DNA of 64,000 nucleotides from Saccharomycopsis phalli. Lineage: Eukaryota; Ascomycota; Saccharomycetes; Ascoideales; Saccharomycopsidaceae. The number at the start of each line of letters is the position of its first letter. Position 1 is the first letter of the stretch. The translations under genes and the position numbers were made by a program. The notes below the pieces were generated by a model. The model searched no databases, was not told the DNA's origin, and worked only from the letters and a program-made list of their open reading frames with translations. Location of the stretch: the NCBI GenBank assembly GCA_020342235.1, contig CP073214.1, forward strand, positions 930,001-994,000. The letters are read 5' to 3'. This document shows positions 37,501 through 45,699 of this stretch, in pieces.

Positions 37501-38177
37501 TTAGTGAGGCAATTGAGAGTGCCAAGAAAGCTATTGTTATTAGTGAAAGGGTGAACGGAATCGACCATTATAAGACAATCATATCTTTGATGGCCTTGGC
37601 ATACCTTGAAAACATCAACGGAAGTCACTTGGCTTCTATAAGAATATTTGCCTATACCCTTAATATTGTTCGAACAAAGAATGCCTATCACCCAACAATG
37701 TTAAACATTTTGCTCAATATTGCCCGTATTTTGGCTAATATTAACTTGACAGAGTTGAGCAGCGACGTATTTTTGAATATTTATCACTTGAGTGAAAAGT
37801 ACAATGGAAAAACTTCTAGGGTCACAATCATGTTGAAGTCACAATACTGTCAAGCATTATTGCGTAACCAAAAGTACGACGAAAGTTTGAGAGAATTTAA
37901 TGAGACTTACCATTTGTTGAGAAAGTATGTTGGTAAAAACCACAAAGTAACAAAGGACTGCAAATCATGGGTAGAGAAGTTGGTATCATTCACGTTTAAC
38001 AACAACAAAACTGCCAAGATCAGAAAGATTGAACAGCAGAGATTAATGCAACAGGCAAGACAGCAACAGCAACAACAGCAAAAGCTGAAGCCTAAAAAGT
38101 CGAAGAAGCAAAAGCCAGTTAAAGACTTTTCCAAGTCATCAGTGGATGAAATTATTAATTTCATAGAGGGGAAATAG
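34563..38177 (+). CDS. CLU1: Clustered mitochondria protein Clu1 (TIF31)
   Basis: 1204 residues. Order: ubiquitin-like N-terminus (about 10-90), CLU region (about 320-600, with ATLNILKRLDY and RRIVCQTPIPGI), LALTLHKQGINMRYLGFLAK near 675-695, an acidic Lys/Glu spacer, then TPR-like repeats from about 950 to 1110. The C-terminus is Gln/Lys-rich. Family knowledge: CLU proteins bind mRNAs for mitochondrial proteins and keep mitochondria distributed; the yeast protein associates with eIF3. A run of five 12-bp units encodes KETE repeats. A CTG codon at 36597 falls at a usually polar position of the CLU motif, in line with serine reading but not proof. Confidence 0.95.
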   Translation: MSKEESSSELIVVTVKLPPGESVPQIKFNSSSNETIDSVIQNISLLPATSHLTSFDLANESGVLLEQVTLAELNSVELTLVEKNYNQKSIRDHLLKIREMSGLSLYENSNPLGMEYAGVGSGTSKFSNLELTEEASYSSETEAEFSEQDKQAFKQLVDMSLKDQADIDSVIAKKNYKLIPGLKNLSLSSWNPVRSSFKLNQGHLLYLQVQTLENENFHITASVNGFYINNSSNTKFDPSIKVKNGKKIGNVKFHSLHNLLVKVSKMYLEVQTKNQNLMLENSPLNYLIPISSLLSDPWIVDGKLFSSANDNLPDYGKTQLQFLIGGNDSGDLFRDWNEDYQSFVELDRSELPQRIVRERLLRKVGFEFSINTAKTAVAILNDEISSLNPEEKDYQEKIFLRNNIFYSFAVDSTDQYVGIGGEEAARSAANKDLATLNILKRLDYDKIKHAMTSVVDYAGRRIVCQTPIPGIFNEAEAGVSKIQYGLTDDNVTINASEKFTELLKPISEFFHLKSHKVWKESPEDSKELVTSFVSKGLKGTDNRYYLIDLFRTTPLDINFVEENWNAKDNKYPYKLALLRHELVEEWFRRNLAAEITKESEHLPEDQQLSIDASKFQFNPDCFFLDEENLPEEEKKQLEVEKAQIRGISTFLRDTIIKEFLQDIFEERLLVPFDGDHLALTLHKQGINMRYLGFLAKKTLSMKQEFENEQLENIKEIEQEEEMKEETETEKETEKETEKETEKETEKETEQNEKDQKKEKEEEKEEHLSNQSTSIYDSLYAVFIQEIISRSFKHVLRKTTKTLPLPYHGNIATYYLNLLFNTDNQKLVLNDFIKSAYNIKLPEFAKSSKEFHEIINKEAISRFRMEVDLTEINNPYGLLREIVTKCGLQMEKKDYFKENKGFINTDILNILPKIKSCIYNSTLADEIWEAGREYIAKDKNMGLSLLQESLSLSDQIYGNIHEKMAERYDQLTSIYNELGMVSEAIESAKKAIVISERVNGIDHYKTIISLMALAYLENINGSHLASIRIFAYTLNIVRTKNAYHPTMLNILLNIARILANINLTELSSDVFLNIYHLSEKYNGKTSRVTIMLKSQYCQALLRNQKYDESLREFNETYHLLRKYVGKNHKVTKDCKSWVEKLVSFTFNNNKTAKIRKIEQQRLMQQARQQQQQQQKLKPKKSKKQKPVKDFSKSSVDEIINFIEGK
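36747..36806 (+). repeat. five tandem 12-bp units in CLU1
   Basis: Perfect units gagaaagagact encoding EKET in the acidic spacer. Confidence 0.9.
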
Positions 38178-38423
38178 ACTTATAATTCTTGTACATAGTA
38201 AAGAACGACAAAGACTAGATTCTAAGATGCACTACGTAAAATATTTTTAAATTCAATTATTCAAATACTGAAAGGTATCGTGACCTTGATTTCTGTACGT
38301 CGTTTTATTAGAACTAGTGTGAAAATGCGCAAATATTTAGTGGTTAAATGCACGGCATGTCAATATTACAAGGCGCCTTAGGCTGTTTTGTTTTATATAT
38401 GGCCCATACCTAATAATAATTAA

Positions 38424-39695
38424 ATGGTAATCACTATTGCTATGTCAATATTTGTGAGATTTCTAGCCAATATCCTATTATTAGGATTAGTTATGGGTGT
38501 ACCAATTGAAAAACGAATGACTAGTCCAGTGAAGATACATTTCAATGTTGTTTCCAAGTCGTTTTCTAATGGAATGGGGGTCCAAAATAAGCAGATTTCA
38601 ATATTGAAGAATAGTGGATTGAATTTGAACCTAGAAAATGCTTACTCTATGTATATGACGACCATCGACGTTGGCACACCAAGTCAAAGGGTTAAAGTAA
38701 CTCTTGATACAGGAACCCTGGACTTGTGGGTACCAAGCGGCAAGTCTGATAGCCCCTATGGAGTATTCAATGACCATGAATCATCATCCTATAAATTGTA
38801 CCAGAATAATACCTTTAATATTGCATATGGAGACTCCACGAGTGCCAGCGGGGACTGGGGCAAGGACATTGTCAAATTTAACAATATTAGCGTTGAGAAT
38901 ACAGTATTTGGATATGCAAAGCAAACCACAGTTCCCTATGGAGTATTTGGGATAGGGCTTAAATCAAACGAAGCCAGTTCCTGGATATTGAAAGCGGTGG
39001 ACCGCAGTGGAACTAGTTTGTCAGAAAAGAATAAAGAGTACTTCCAGTCCAAAGGGTTTTATTACGACAATTTTCCTATTCTCTTGAAAGACCAAGATTA
39101 TATCAGCCACGTTGGGTATTCGTTATATTTGAACTGCGCAAACTGTTCGACGGGCTCCATTCTCTTTGGTGCTATTGACTTTGCAAAGTTTCATGGCAAC
39201 CTTCAAACTTTGAGCTTAATAAATATTGATGACCAGGGGCTTCCCGTTGATGATGCTGTGGGATTCTATGTTGACTTGAAGCAAATTCAAGCCGGAGAAA
39301 ATACTTTCCTCAACAATTCATATCCAGCATTATTGGATTCTGGAAGCAGTTTAATATTTGCTCCCCAGGAGGTAGTTGACAGTGTTTACACCAAATATGG
39401 CACTTACAGTCGCCTATATGACACAGCGGTTGTAAATTGCAACTCAACTGGGGACGATTTTGTATTCAAGTTTCAAGGTAAAGACATTGTTGTTCCTTAT
39501 CAAGACCTCATTCTCAGTTTTAATCTACCTAACGAGATGTGCATGCTTGGATTACTCTCTTCAAATACCAGCTACTTTATCTTGGGAGATATATTCCTAA
39601 GATCTGCCTACGTATATTACGACTTGGAGAACAAGGAAATTCAAATAGCACAAGCAAAGTATACTACAGAATCGGATGTCATGATGATACATTAA
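38424..39695 (+). CDS. secreted pepsin-like aspartyl protease (candidapepsin-like)
   Basis: 423 residues with a hydrophobic N-terminus (about 8-25) and a propeptide whose first dibasic site is EKR at 29-31. The catalytic aspartates are D95 in TLDTGTLDLWVP and a second in ALLDSGSSLIF near 308. The first motif has Thr where DTGS is usual. The flap Tyr is in NIAYGDSTSASGDW. There is no GPI tail, so it is probably released. Family knowledge: candidapepsins digest host or environmental protein at acid pH. Its stop codon overlaps that of the convergent oxygenase gene. Confidence 0.88.
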   Translation: MVITIAMSIFVRFLANILLLGLVMGVPIEKRMTSPVKIHFNVVSKSFSNGMGVQNKQISILKNSGLNLNLENAYSMYMTTIDVGTPSQRVKVTLDTGTLDLWVPSGKSDSPYGVFNDHESSSYKLYQNNTFNIAYGDSTSASGDWGKDIVKFNNISVENTVFGYAKQTTVPYGVFGIGLKSNEASSWILKAVDRSGTSLSEKNKEYFQSKGFYYDNFPILLKDQDYISHVGYSLYLNCANCSTGSILFGAIDFAKFHGNLQTLSLINIDDQGLPVDDAVGFYVDLKQIQAGENTFLNNSYPALLDSGSSLIFAPQEVVDSVYTKYGTYSRLYDTAVVNCNSTGDDFVFKFQGKDIVVPYQDLILSFNLPNEMCMLGLLSSNTSYFILGDIFLRSAYVYYDLENKEIQIAQAKYTTESDVMMIH

Positions 39696-40870
39696 GCAGC
39701 AACGGCCTTACTACTAGTTTCAAGAGACATTAATGTGTCTCTGCCAAATAACTTCACTTCTTTGTGAGTATGTTTGGACTTTGAATTGAGGAATTTTCCC
39801 TTCTCCTCATCCCATTCCTTGAATGTGACTCTGTCAACGCCTTCAGGGCGTTTATAACCTAAATCATGAAGCTTTGGAGAATTCAAAGCTTCAGGATCAA
39901 GCACCGTACTTAATGACGGATCGCTGAAATATATGACAGTGTTTCTCTTGTACTTTAATTGATCCTTTGGTGGAGTCACCACTCTGTGAATAGACGACTT
40001 GAAATATCCCCCAGTAAGCAATTTAAATGCATCGCCGATATTAACGACAAGAGCATTATGTGTGTGGGTCACGTACTTCCATTCATTTGTATCATGGTCT
40101 CTGATTTGCAAAGATGCAATAGGTTGTGAGGCGATGAATGTCAAAGCAGTTGCATCGCTGTGGCCTCTCAACCACGTACCATTTGTCTTGTCATTATATT
40201 CTTCTGTGACTTCGTGATACAACAAAAATCTCCCAAAACCACCACCACTGTTCTCAATATCATTATTAATAACCTTGAAATGGTGTTCCCAAAGATGGCC
40301 CTCTGGCAACTCTAAGATGATATCAATCAAGGTCAATATCTTTCGTAACACAACATGATGTAAGTATTTGTAGTAATCAGAAATTTCTTTCAAGTGTGCT
40401 TGTACGATTTCCGGGTATTTAAACTCTTTAAAGAAAATATCATCATGCAAGAACTGTCTAACATTGTAGAATTCAACAATATCTTTTTGTTTATTTTGGT
40501 ACTCCCAGTGCCCACGAGGCTTGAATCCCGTTCCTCTAATTACACCCAATTCACGATCAGCCTCCGGAGCGTATTTTTGTTCACCCGCCAAGTACTTTGC
40601 CTTTTCTTCTTCTGAAATTTCAAAGATACCCTGTGACAATGACTTAAGTTTGTCAAAGGTAGCCTCTTCAATACCGTGACCAACTAACTTAAAAAACCCA
40701 TATGTTACCAAGGCATTTTCCAAATCCTCGGCTAACTTCACCCGGGATTCTTTCCCTTCTGGACCATCTACATACTTGGACAAGTCAATGGCAGCTAAAT
40801 CTATTTGAGGAACCTTCTCCTTGGAAACTGGTGCTTCAATAAACGGTCTGAGTTTAAATGATTGGGTCAT
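39692..40870 (-). CDS. isopenicillin-N-synthase-like 2-oxoglutarate/Fe(II) oxygenase (copy 2)
   Basis: 392 residues, colinear with the copy at 24644-25846. Shared blocks include GVIRG-GFKPRG, VEFYNVR, LTL-DIILELPEG, ENSGGG-GRFL, TNGTWLRGHSD, LLTGGYFKS and NTVIYF or GTVIYF. Iron ligands are H237, D239 and H295, with the co-substrate Arg at about 309. Substrate unknown. The coding end overlaps that of the aspartyl protease by 3 bp. Confidence 0.88.
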   Translation of the reverse strand: MTQSFKLRPFIEAPVSKEKVPQIDLAAIDLSKYVDGPEGKESRVKLAEDLENALVTYGFFKLVGHGIEEATFDKLKSLSQGIFEISEEEKAKYLAGEQKYAPEADRELGVIRGTGFKPRGHWEYQNKQKDIVEFYNVRQFLHDDIFFKEFKYPEIVQAHLKEISDYYKYLHHVVLRKILTLIDIILELPEGHLWEHHFKVINNDIENSGGGFGRFLLYHEVTEEYNDKTNGTWLRGHSDATALTFIASQPIASLQIRDHDTNEWKYVTHTHNALVVNIGDAFKLLTGGYFKSSIHRVVTPPKDQLKYKRNTVIYFSDPSLSTVLDPEALNSPKLHDLGYKRPEGVDRVTFKEWDEEKGKFLNSKSKHTHKEVKLFGRDTLMSLETSSKAVAA

Positions 40871-41914
40871 TGATACAGGTTTATATTAGTTAAACTACAT
40901 CTTAAAGGATTTTTTACTGTGTTTATATAGTACGCTTCGGGCGTGACTAGTGTGTATGCCATGGCACATGGCATGTTGTAATTTCTTTTATCACCTGACC
41001 CTAGCTGATTATCCTAATATGGGTGCAAAATAAGGTTTTTGATTTAAGTTTATATAACAAATGGGTGGATGATAGTAATTAAATCACTACAAGACGAATC
41101 AATATGATAGCTTCTGGAAAAGTTCATTTTCTGTTGAAGGTTGGTTGGTTTGCACTAGTTAGTATTGATTGTATAAACTGCAGCACTATCTGCTGTTCCT
41201 CTAGGATTTGCTAATCGGACGAATAAAAAGTTGTTCATCTACGCCTCCACTTCTTGGGTGGAGTCGGCCTTTATTTTAAACCAATAGGCAATCTCCTTTG
41301 GACCTAAATAGGCGACAGTGGTTAATGTAGACATGTGCTGCACCACAACATATGTGAAAGTCGCTTTGCACACCTGACCTTCCATAAGCCATGTTGAAAC
41401 ATTGGTGGTTCATTTAATACTATACTTGTGAAATTCAAGCATTACGGAACACCCTATTGATTATACGGATATGGAAAATAAACGGAGTAAACACTTTCGT
41501 GACAAGCCCTCTTCTATGATGCTATATAAATACAGGTCATCTGACTTGAATAGGTTCCCTTTTTTTTTTTTAATAATCCACCTTGTGAGAGTATACCATG
41601 GTTCGCTAGGATGATAAGAGGCACCTGCATACAACCGGAACGCATACTAATCTAAGGAAGCCACATTGAAGCGAGAAAGACACAACTAAAAATAGTCTAC
41701 AGGAATGTCATAAGATAGAATAAACCATCTGTTTCAAGTAATCCTGATATGTTAGAATTAATTTTTTTGCTAAAGAAGTATGAAGAATTGAAAAACCTAT
41801 GGTCAACACAGGCACTGAAAATTGATGGATTTAATCAATTCAACAGTATAATTGATTTTGAACTGTATTTGTCAAATGCTGGCTTTTTTCTGGTACCTGA
41901 CACCACAAGTCAGG
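40871..41914. other. intergenic region upstream of oxygenase copy 2
   Basis: About 1 kb, AT-rich, with a 12-bp T tract near 41560. It holds a 61-codon ATG frame (41749-41934, MLELIFLLKKYEEL) that overlaps the end of the next gene on the other strand and is probably chance. Confidence 0.45.
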
Positions 41915-42157
41915 CTATTCAATGTCTAGTTTGACATTAACAGCTTGTTTTTGAGTATCAAGATCCATATCATCAATGTACCCAATTGAACCTCTTCTTA
42001 CAACATGCCTAAGTACATAATCATTTCTAGTGGCGGACACTCTAACGTTTTCATTGTTGATTTTAATGTCCAATTTCAATGAGACTTGACGGATTGGAAT
42101 CGCAGTGCTTCCAACTATGAGAGCGGTGGCAATAGATAGAACAAGTGAAAGTTGCAT
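41915..42157 (-). CDS. small secreted protein, unknown
   Basis: 80 residues from the ATG ending at 42157. Residues 1-19 (MQLSLVLSIATALIVGSTA) form a good signal peptide. The rest is short, without cysteines, and includes a dibasic site in HVVRRGSIGYIDD. Amphipathic, strand-like segments are VSLKLDIKINNENV and KQAVNVKLDIE, the second echoing the first (VSLKLDIK / VNVKLDIE). A longer frame upstream (to 42265) is unlikely to be used because the signal peptide would be internal. I do not recognise a family. It could be a peptide precursor or small wall protein. Confidence 0.55.
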   Translation of the reverse strand: MQLSLVLSIATALIVGSTAIPIRQVSLKLDIKINNENVRVSATRNDYVLRHVVRRGSIGYIDDMDLDTQKQAVNVKLDIE

Positions 42158-42630
42158 TTTTATTAATAGATTACACATGGAAAGGGGTAACATGGTTGTA
42201 TAAATACTGTTTCTTGGAAATTGAACAGATTCTATGAGGCACGTTTTAGATGGTTTCATATGCATGCTAATGTAGTGACCTGAGAGCCCTACGGAATCAA
42301 GATAATTTCACGCCTTGCAAAATCGCCAATTATCACTAAAAGGACTAATATTGTATTTTTAGAATATGCAATAAATCTATGTCTTTGTAATTTACTGTCA
42401 TATTTCTGCTTCAGAACGCATGTTACGGATGGTATAGGAGAGCCCTTTTTGTCTTCATAAAATGCGTGTGTATCATAATAAACGAACCGTCGCTCCTCAT
42501 ACTAATAGCAACAACATGAAATAACCCAGTCTGTCCATTTTTAATCCCACAGTTTGACATGTAATAGCAACTATTCCAGATAGGTATGTCTACATAATAC
42601 GCCTATTCTTCAATTAACGTTATAGAAGGT
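42158..42630. other. intergenic region between the small secreted gene and PFD1
   Basis: 473 bp between two minus-strand genes; promoter of the small secreted gene, with TATTTATA on the minus strand about 40 bp upstream of its start. No other feature seen. Confidence 0.4.
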
Positions 42631-43031
42631 TTAACTAGAAGATTGTCTAGAGGTCTCCTTCAAAACCTTAACGCAGTTATTAAATGTCAAAGTAACAGAC
42701 TCTTTCTTGCTTTGCAATTGTTTAATTTCCAGATTCAACTCTGCAATCTCATTATTTATATTTGATATGCTGGTTTCAGGATCCACTTGCTCAAATGATT
42801 TTCCAACTCCATGAAACACTTCCTTTGAGCCGGAGTCTTTGATCTCCTGAATCATTAATCTCCGGAGCTTCAAACCTCGATCTGCCTGTTCTAATTGGTA
42901 CTCCACCTGCTCCAATTCAGCCTTACTCTTACGAATTGTATCGTTAACCTCAATCAAGGCCTAAAATCAGTATCATCCATAAAAATAAATTATCTACTTA
43001 CCTTTTGAACGTGTACTGGAACATTGGACAT
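42631..43031 (-). CDS. PFD1: Prefoldin subunit 1 (one intron)
   Basis: Exon 1 (43031-43002, MSNVPVHVQK) and exon 2 (42960-42631) join across a 41-nt intron with donor GTAAGT and 3' end TACTGATTTTAG, giving 119 residues. The product is two long coiled-coil helices around a short hairpin (VFHGVGKSFEQVDP), the beta-type prefoldin layout, and GVGKSF matches the conserved CGKSF-type turn of Pfd1. Part of the hexameric prefoldin chaperone that hands actin and tubulin to CCT. The start shares a 110-bp promoter with MRP49. Confidence 0.82.
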
Positions 43032-43141
43032 TGTCTGTGCTTGATTCTTCCACAGGTCAACTTTTCTTGACTCAGCTGACCAACAGCTTACGTAACAGGA
43101 AAATACAAATTTCGGCAAATTCTCATGCTACTAGAGTAATA

Positions 43142-43606
43142 ATGAGCGGTGTGATACCTAAGAGCAGAATAGGAAGACAATTATTTCGGTTGAATACGAT
43201 TTCAGCTACTAATAAGGCAGCTGTTACTCTTCCTTCCAGTATCAAATCAATTGATTTAACGTTCAAGAAGTATAATAATGGAGGACACATGGGATTAAGA
43301 AAATTCTGGCACAACTATTTACCAACTATACAGTTTTACAATCCAGGGGTAGAAATGAATGTTAGAAGAATTAGTTTGAGTGAGGGAGTTAAAGATAGAA
43401 AAAAGGTACAAGAGTTGGAGAACAACCCCATTGAAATAGCCAAATGTCCTTCAAAGATGGTGTTATCGTTTAGCAACGGCAAGGCGGTCGAGATAGACTG
43501 TAAAGAAAAGCACTCTGACGAAATTTTGGATAGTTTCTTGGCCGCTTCAAAGGCTCAACAGGTGCCAAATGAGCAGATTGTCAAATTTGAATCTTTGGCC
43601 GGGTAA
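43142..43606 (+). CDS. MRP49: Mitochondrial large-subunit ribosomal protein Mrp49 (mL61)
   Basis: 154 residues from the ATG at 43142 (MSGVIPKSRIG). The L51/S25/CI-B8 domain is visible: IDLTFKKYNNGGHMGLRKFW, HNYLPTIQFYNPGVEMNVRR and a final MVLSFSNGKAVEIDC. GHMGxRKFW matches yeast Mrp49. The basic N-terminus can act as mitochondrial targeting signal. Divergent from PFD1. Confidence 0.85.
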   Translation: MSGVIPKSRIGRQLFRLNTISATNKAAVTLPSSIKSIDLTFKKYNNGGHMGLRKFWHNYLPTIQFYNPGVEMNVRRISLSEGVKDRKKVQELENNPIEIAKCPSKMVLSFSNGKAVEIDCKEKHSDEILDSFLAASKAQQVPNEQIVKFESLAG

Positions 43607-44132
43607 ATATATTTGTGGATGCAAACCCTCAATGTGAATAGAATTTGTAATAAAATATATAGTATCTTTGGTAATAATATACCGCTAAACATTTTGGTAG
43701 ATACGATTGTCATCCAATGAGATTACCTAACATCAGAAAGATTTTTTCTTCTTTTAGAACGGAGGAAGAAGAAAGAGTTTATTCTAGGAGGGCAGTAGGT
43801 ATATTAGTAATTTTAGTCAGATCTAGAAGTTAACATTAGTTTTTCAACTTTCTAGGGTTTTTAGGGACGTGTGTGTTATTTTCGTTTTTCTCTCAACGCT
43901 TAACTATTAATTATAAATAATATACCGTGAGATATTATAATAGGATTAAGTTCATTGTTTGATTTTAATCTACACCCTCAAAGTGTTGGTAATTAGATTG
44001 TTATTGTGGGTAACCAAATTTCGCAGCCGTGAAAAGAAAAAATTAATTTCTGGAGGCGAGCAAACACCGATCAGAACATTGACAGCGTATCTAGTATAGT
44101 GTTGATGAACAACAGATAGAGTCACAAAAAGA
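43607..44132. other. intergenic region upstream of MRS3/4 carrier
   Basis: 526 bp, AT-rich, no coding frame of note. It should hold the MRP49 3' end and the carrier promoter. Confidence 0.4.
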
Positions 44133-45185
44133 ATGTTGAATTTCATAAGTGACTATTTAACTTTTTCCAATAGTGATGCAAATTCTAGTGATAATGTCAA
44201 CCAACCCAGGGTGGAGCCTATAGATATAGATTACGAGGCTCTCCCTGATAATTCGCCGGTGGCGGCGCAATTGTTTGCTGGTGCTTTTGCCGGGATCATG
44301 GAACATTCATTAATGTATCCTGTTGATGTCGTTAAAACTAGAATGCAGTTGTTCTTAACCACTAAACCTTCTGGTCCCTTGACCAAGAATGGAATACTAC
44401 CAAGAGGAGTAATAGCTTCAATAGTAAAAGTGACCTCTGCGGAGGGGTCAATGGCTTTGTGGAGAGGGATTTCGTCCGTGATATTAGGAGCTGGGCCAGC
44501 TCATGCGGTTTATTTTGGAGTCTTCGAACACAGCAAGACGTTTCTAGTGAACCACTTGGTCAAGGGTACTAACACAAAAGTGACAACCATAGTAACCAAC
44601 GAGAATCATCCTGTGATTGCATCTCTAAGTGGAATAGCTGCGACTACTGCGTCTGACGCTTTAATGAATCCTTTTGACGTTTTGAAGCAGCGAATGCAGA
44701 CCATCAAGTCTATCCGAAAATCTATGAATAATGTTAATGTGTTTAGTCTTGGCCATTCTATTTATAAGACAGAAGGATTAAAGGCTTTTTGGATTTCTTA
44801 CCCTGCCACGTTGCTATTGAATATTCCATTTGCGGCCATAAATTTTGGAGTTTACGAGTACTCTTCTTCGTTGCTTAATCCATCGCATACTTATAACCCA
44901 CTCTTGCACTGTGTAGCAGGTGGGATTTCTGGTGCCTGTGCAGCCGCTATAACCAATCCTCTTGACTTCATAAAGACATTTCTACAGACAAAGGCACTTA
45001 GCACTGATCCAAAAATAAGGCAGGTGAATGGTCTCTTCCAGCTGGTTGCCTTTGTACTTAGGCCTGAGAATGGTGGTTGGAGAACTTTTTTCAAGGGCAT
45101 CAGACCGAGAATCTTATTCAACATCCCTAGCACGGCTATTTGCTGGACGAGTTATGAAATGGCAAAGTCGTACTTGTTAGCATAG
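44133..45185 (+). CDS. MRS4: Mitochondrial iron carrier Mrs3/Mrs4 (mitoferrin)
   Basis: 350 residues with three mitochondrial-carrier repeats. Signatures: PVDVVKTR (repeat 1), PFDVLKQR (repeat 2) and PLDFIKTF (repeat 3), each followed by a G-rich helix. Family-specific marks are FAGAFAGIMEHSLMYPVDVV, LGAGPAHAVYFGVFEHSK and LLNIPFAAINFGVYEYSS, characteristic of mitoferrins (GPAHAxYF). It imports iron into the matrix for haem and iron-sulphur cluster synthesis. The N-terminal 45 residues are a variable acidic extension. A CTG codon at 45042 falls in a helix position usually small or polar. Confidence 0.93.
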   Translation: MLNFISDYLTFSNSDANSSDNVNQPRVEPIDIDYEALPDNSPVAAQLFAGAFAGIMEHSLMYPVDVVKTRMQLFLTTKPSGPLTKNGILPRGVIASIVKVTSAEGSMALWRGISSVILGAGPAHAVYFGVFEHSKTFLVNHLVKGTNTKVTTIVTNENHPVIASLSGIAATTASDALMNPFDVLKQRMQTIKSIRKSMNNVNVFSLGHSIYKTEGLKAFWISYPATLLLNIPFAAINFGVYEYSSSLLNPSHTYNPLLHCVAGGISGACAAAITNPLDFIKTFLQTKALSTDPKIRQVNGLFQLVAFVLRPENGGWRTFFKGIRPRILFNIPSTAICWTSYEMAKSYLLA

Positions 45186-45699
45186 TCGCGTCCTCATTTT
45201 CGTAAATAATTTGACTTTGTATATATACCGTTTGAATGAGAGTACGAGGCATCAGTGCCACAATTCTAGTGGATGGGTGCCTTGCTATCACCACAACAAA
45301 ACAAAATGAAAAGTGACAAATGCAGATTTCTATATCAAATATATATTTTATCATTGTTTAGATTACAATTAATAGTTCCTGTTTCATTTAAGAACTAATA
45401 TTAGTGATGGAGCAGCTATATCGTCTGGTAAAAGTACTTCAAGACATACATGAAACACATACTAAGTACACCATTGCCTATAATTTCTCAGAGTAAACCC
45501 TCATAAAACTTTTTTTGGAACCTAAGTATTAACAGTCCTTCAACGCTCTGAGGTTAATATTTGTGTGAAAACAGCCACATCCAGCCAAAACATCAATCAG
45601 AAAGGTGGATGGGTACTAGCTTTAAGCGTATACTAAGATCTGAAAAAAACATTACTTAATACAAAAATATATGCACGATCTAACAAAACCTTCATATTC
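45186..45699. other. convergent intergenic region MRS3/4 - DIL gene
   Basis: 514 bp between convergent 3' ends, AT-rich. No RNA gene, repeat or coding frame of note seen. Confidence 0.4.

Noticed and set aside
41749-41934. 61-codon ATG frame overlapping the small secreted gene
   Set aside because: Overlaps the opposite-strand gene at its end and has no motif; kept only as a remark.
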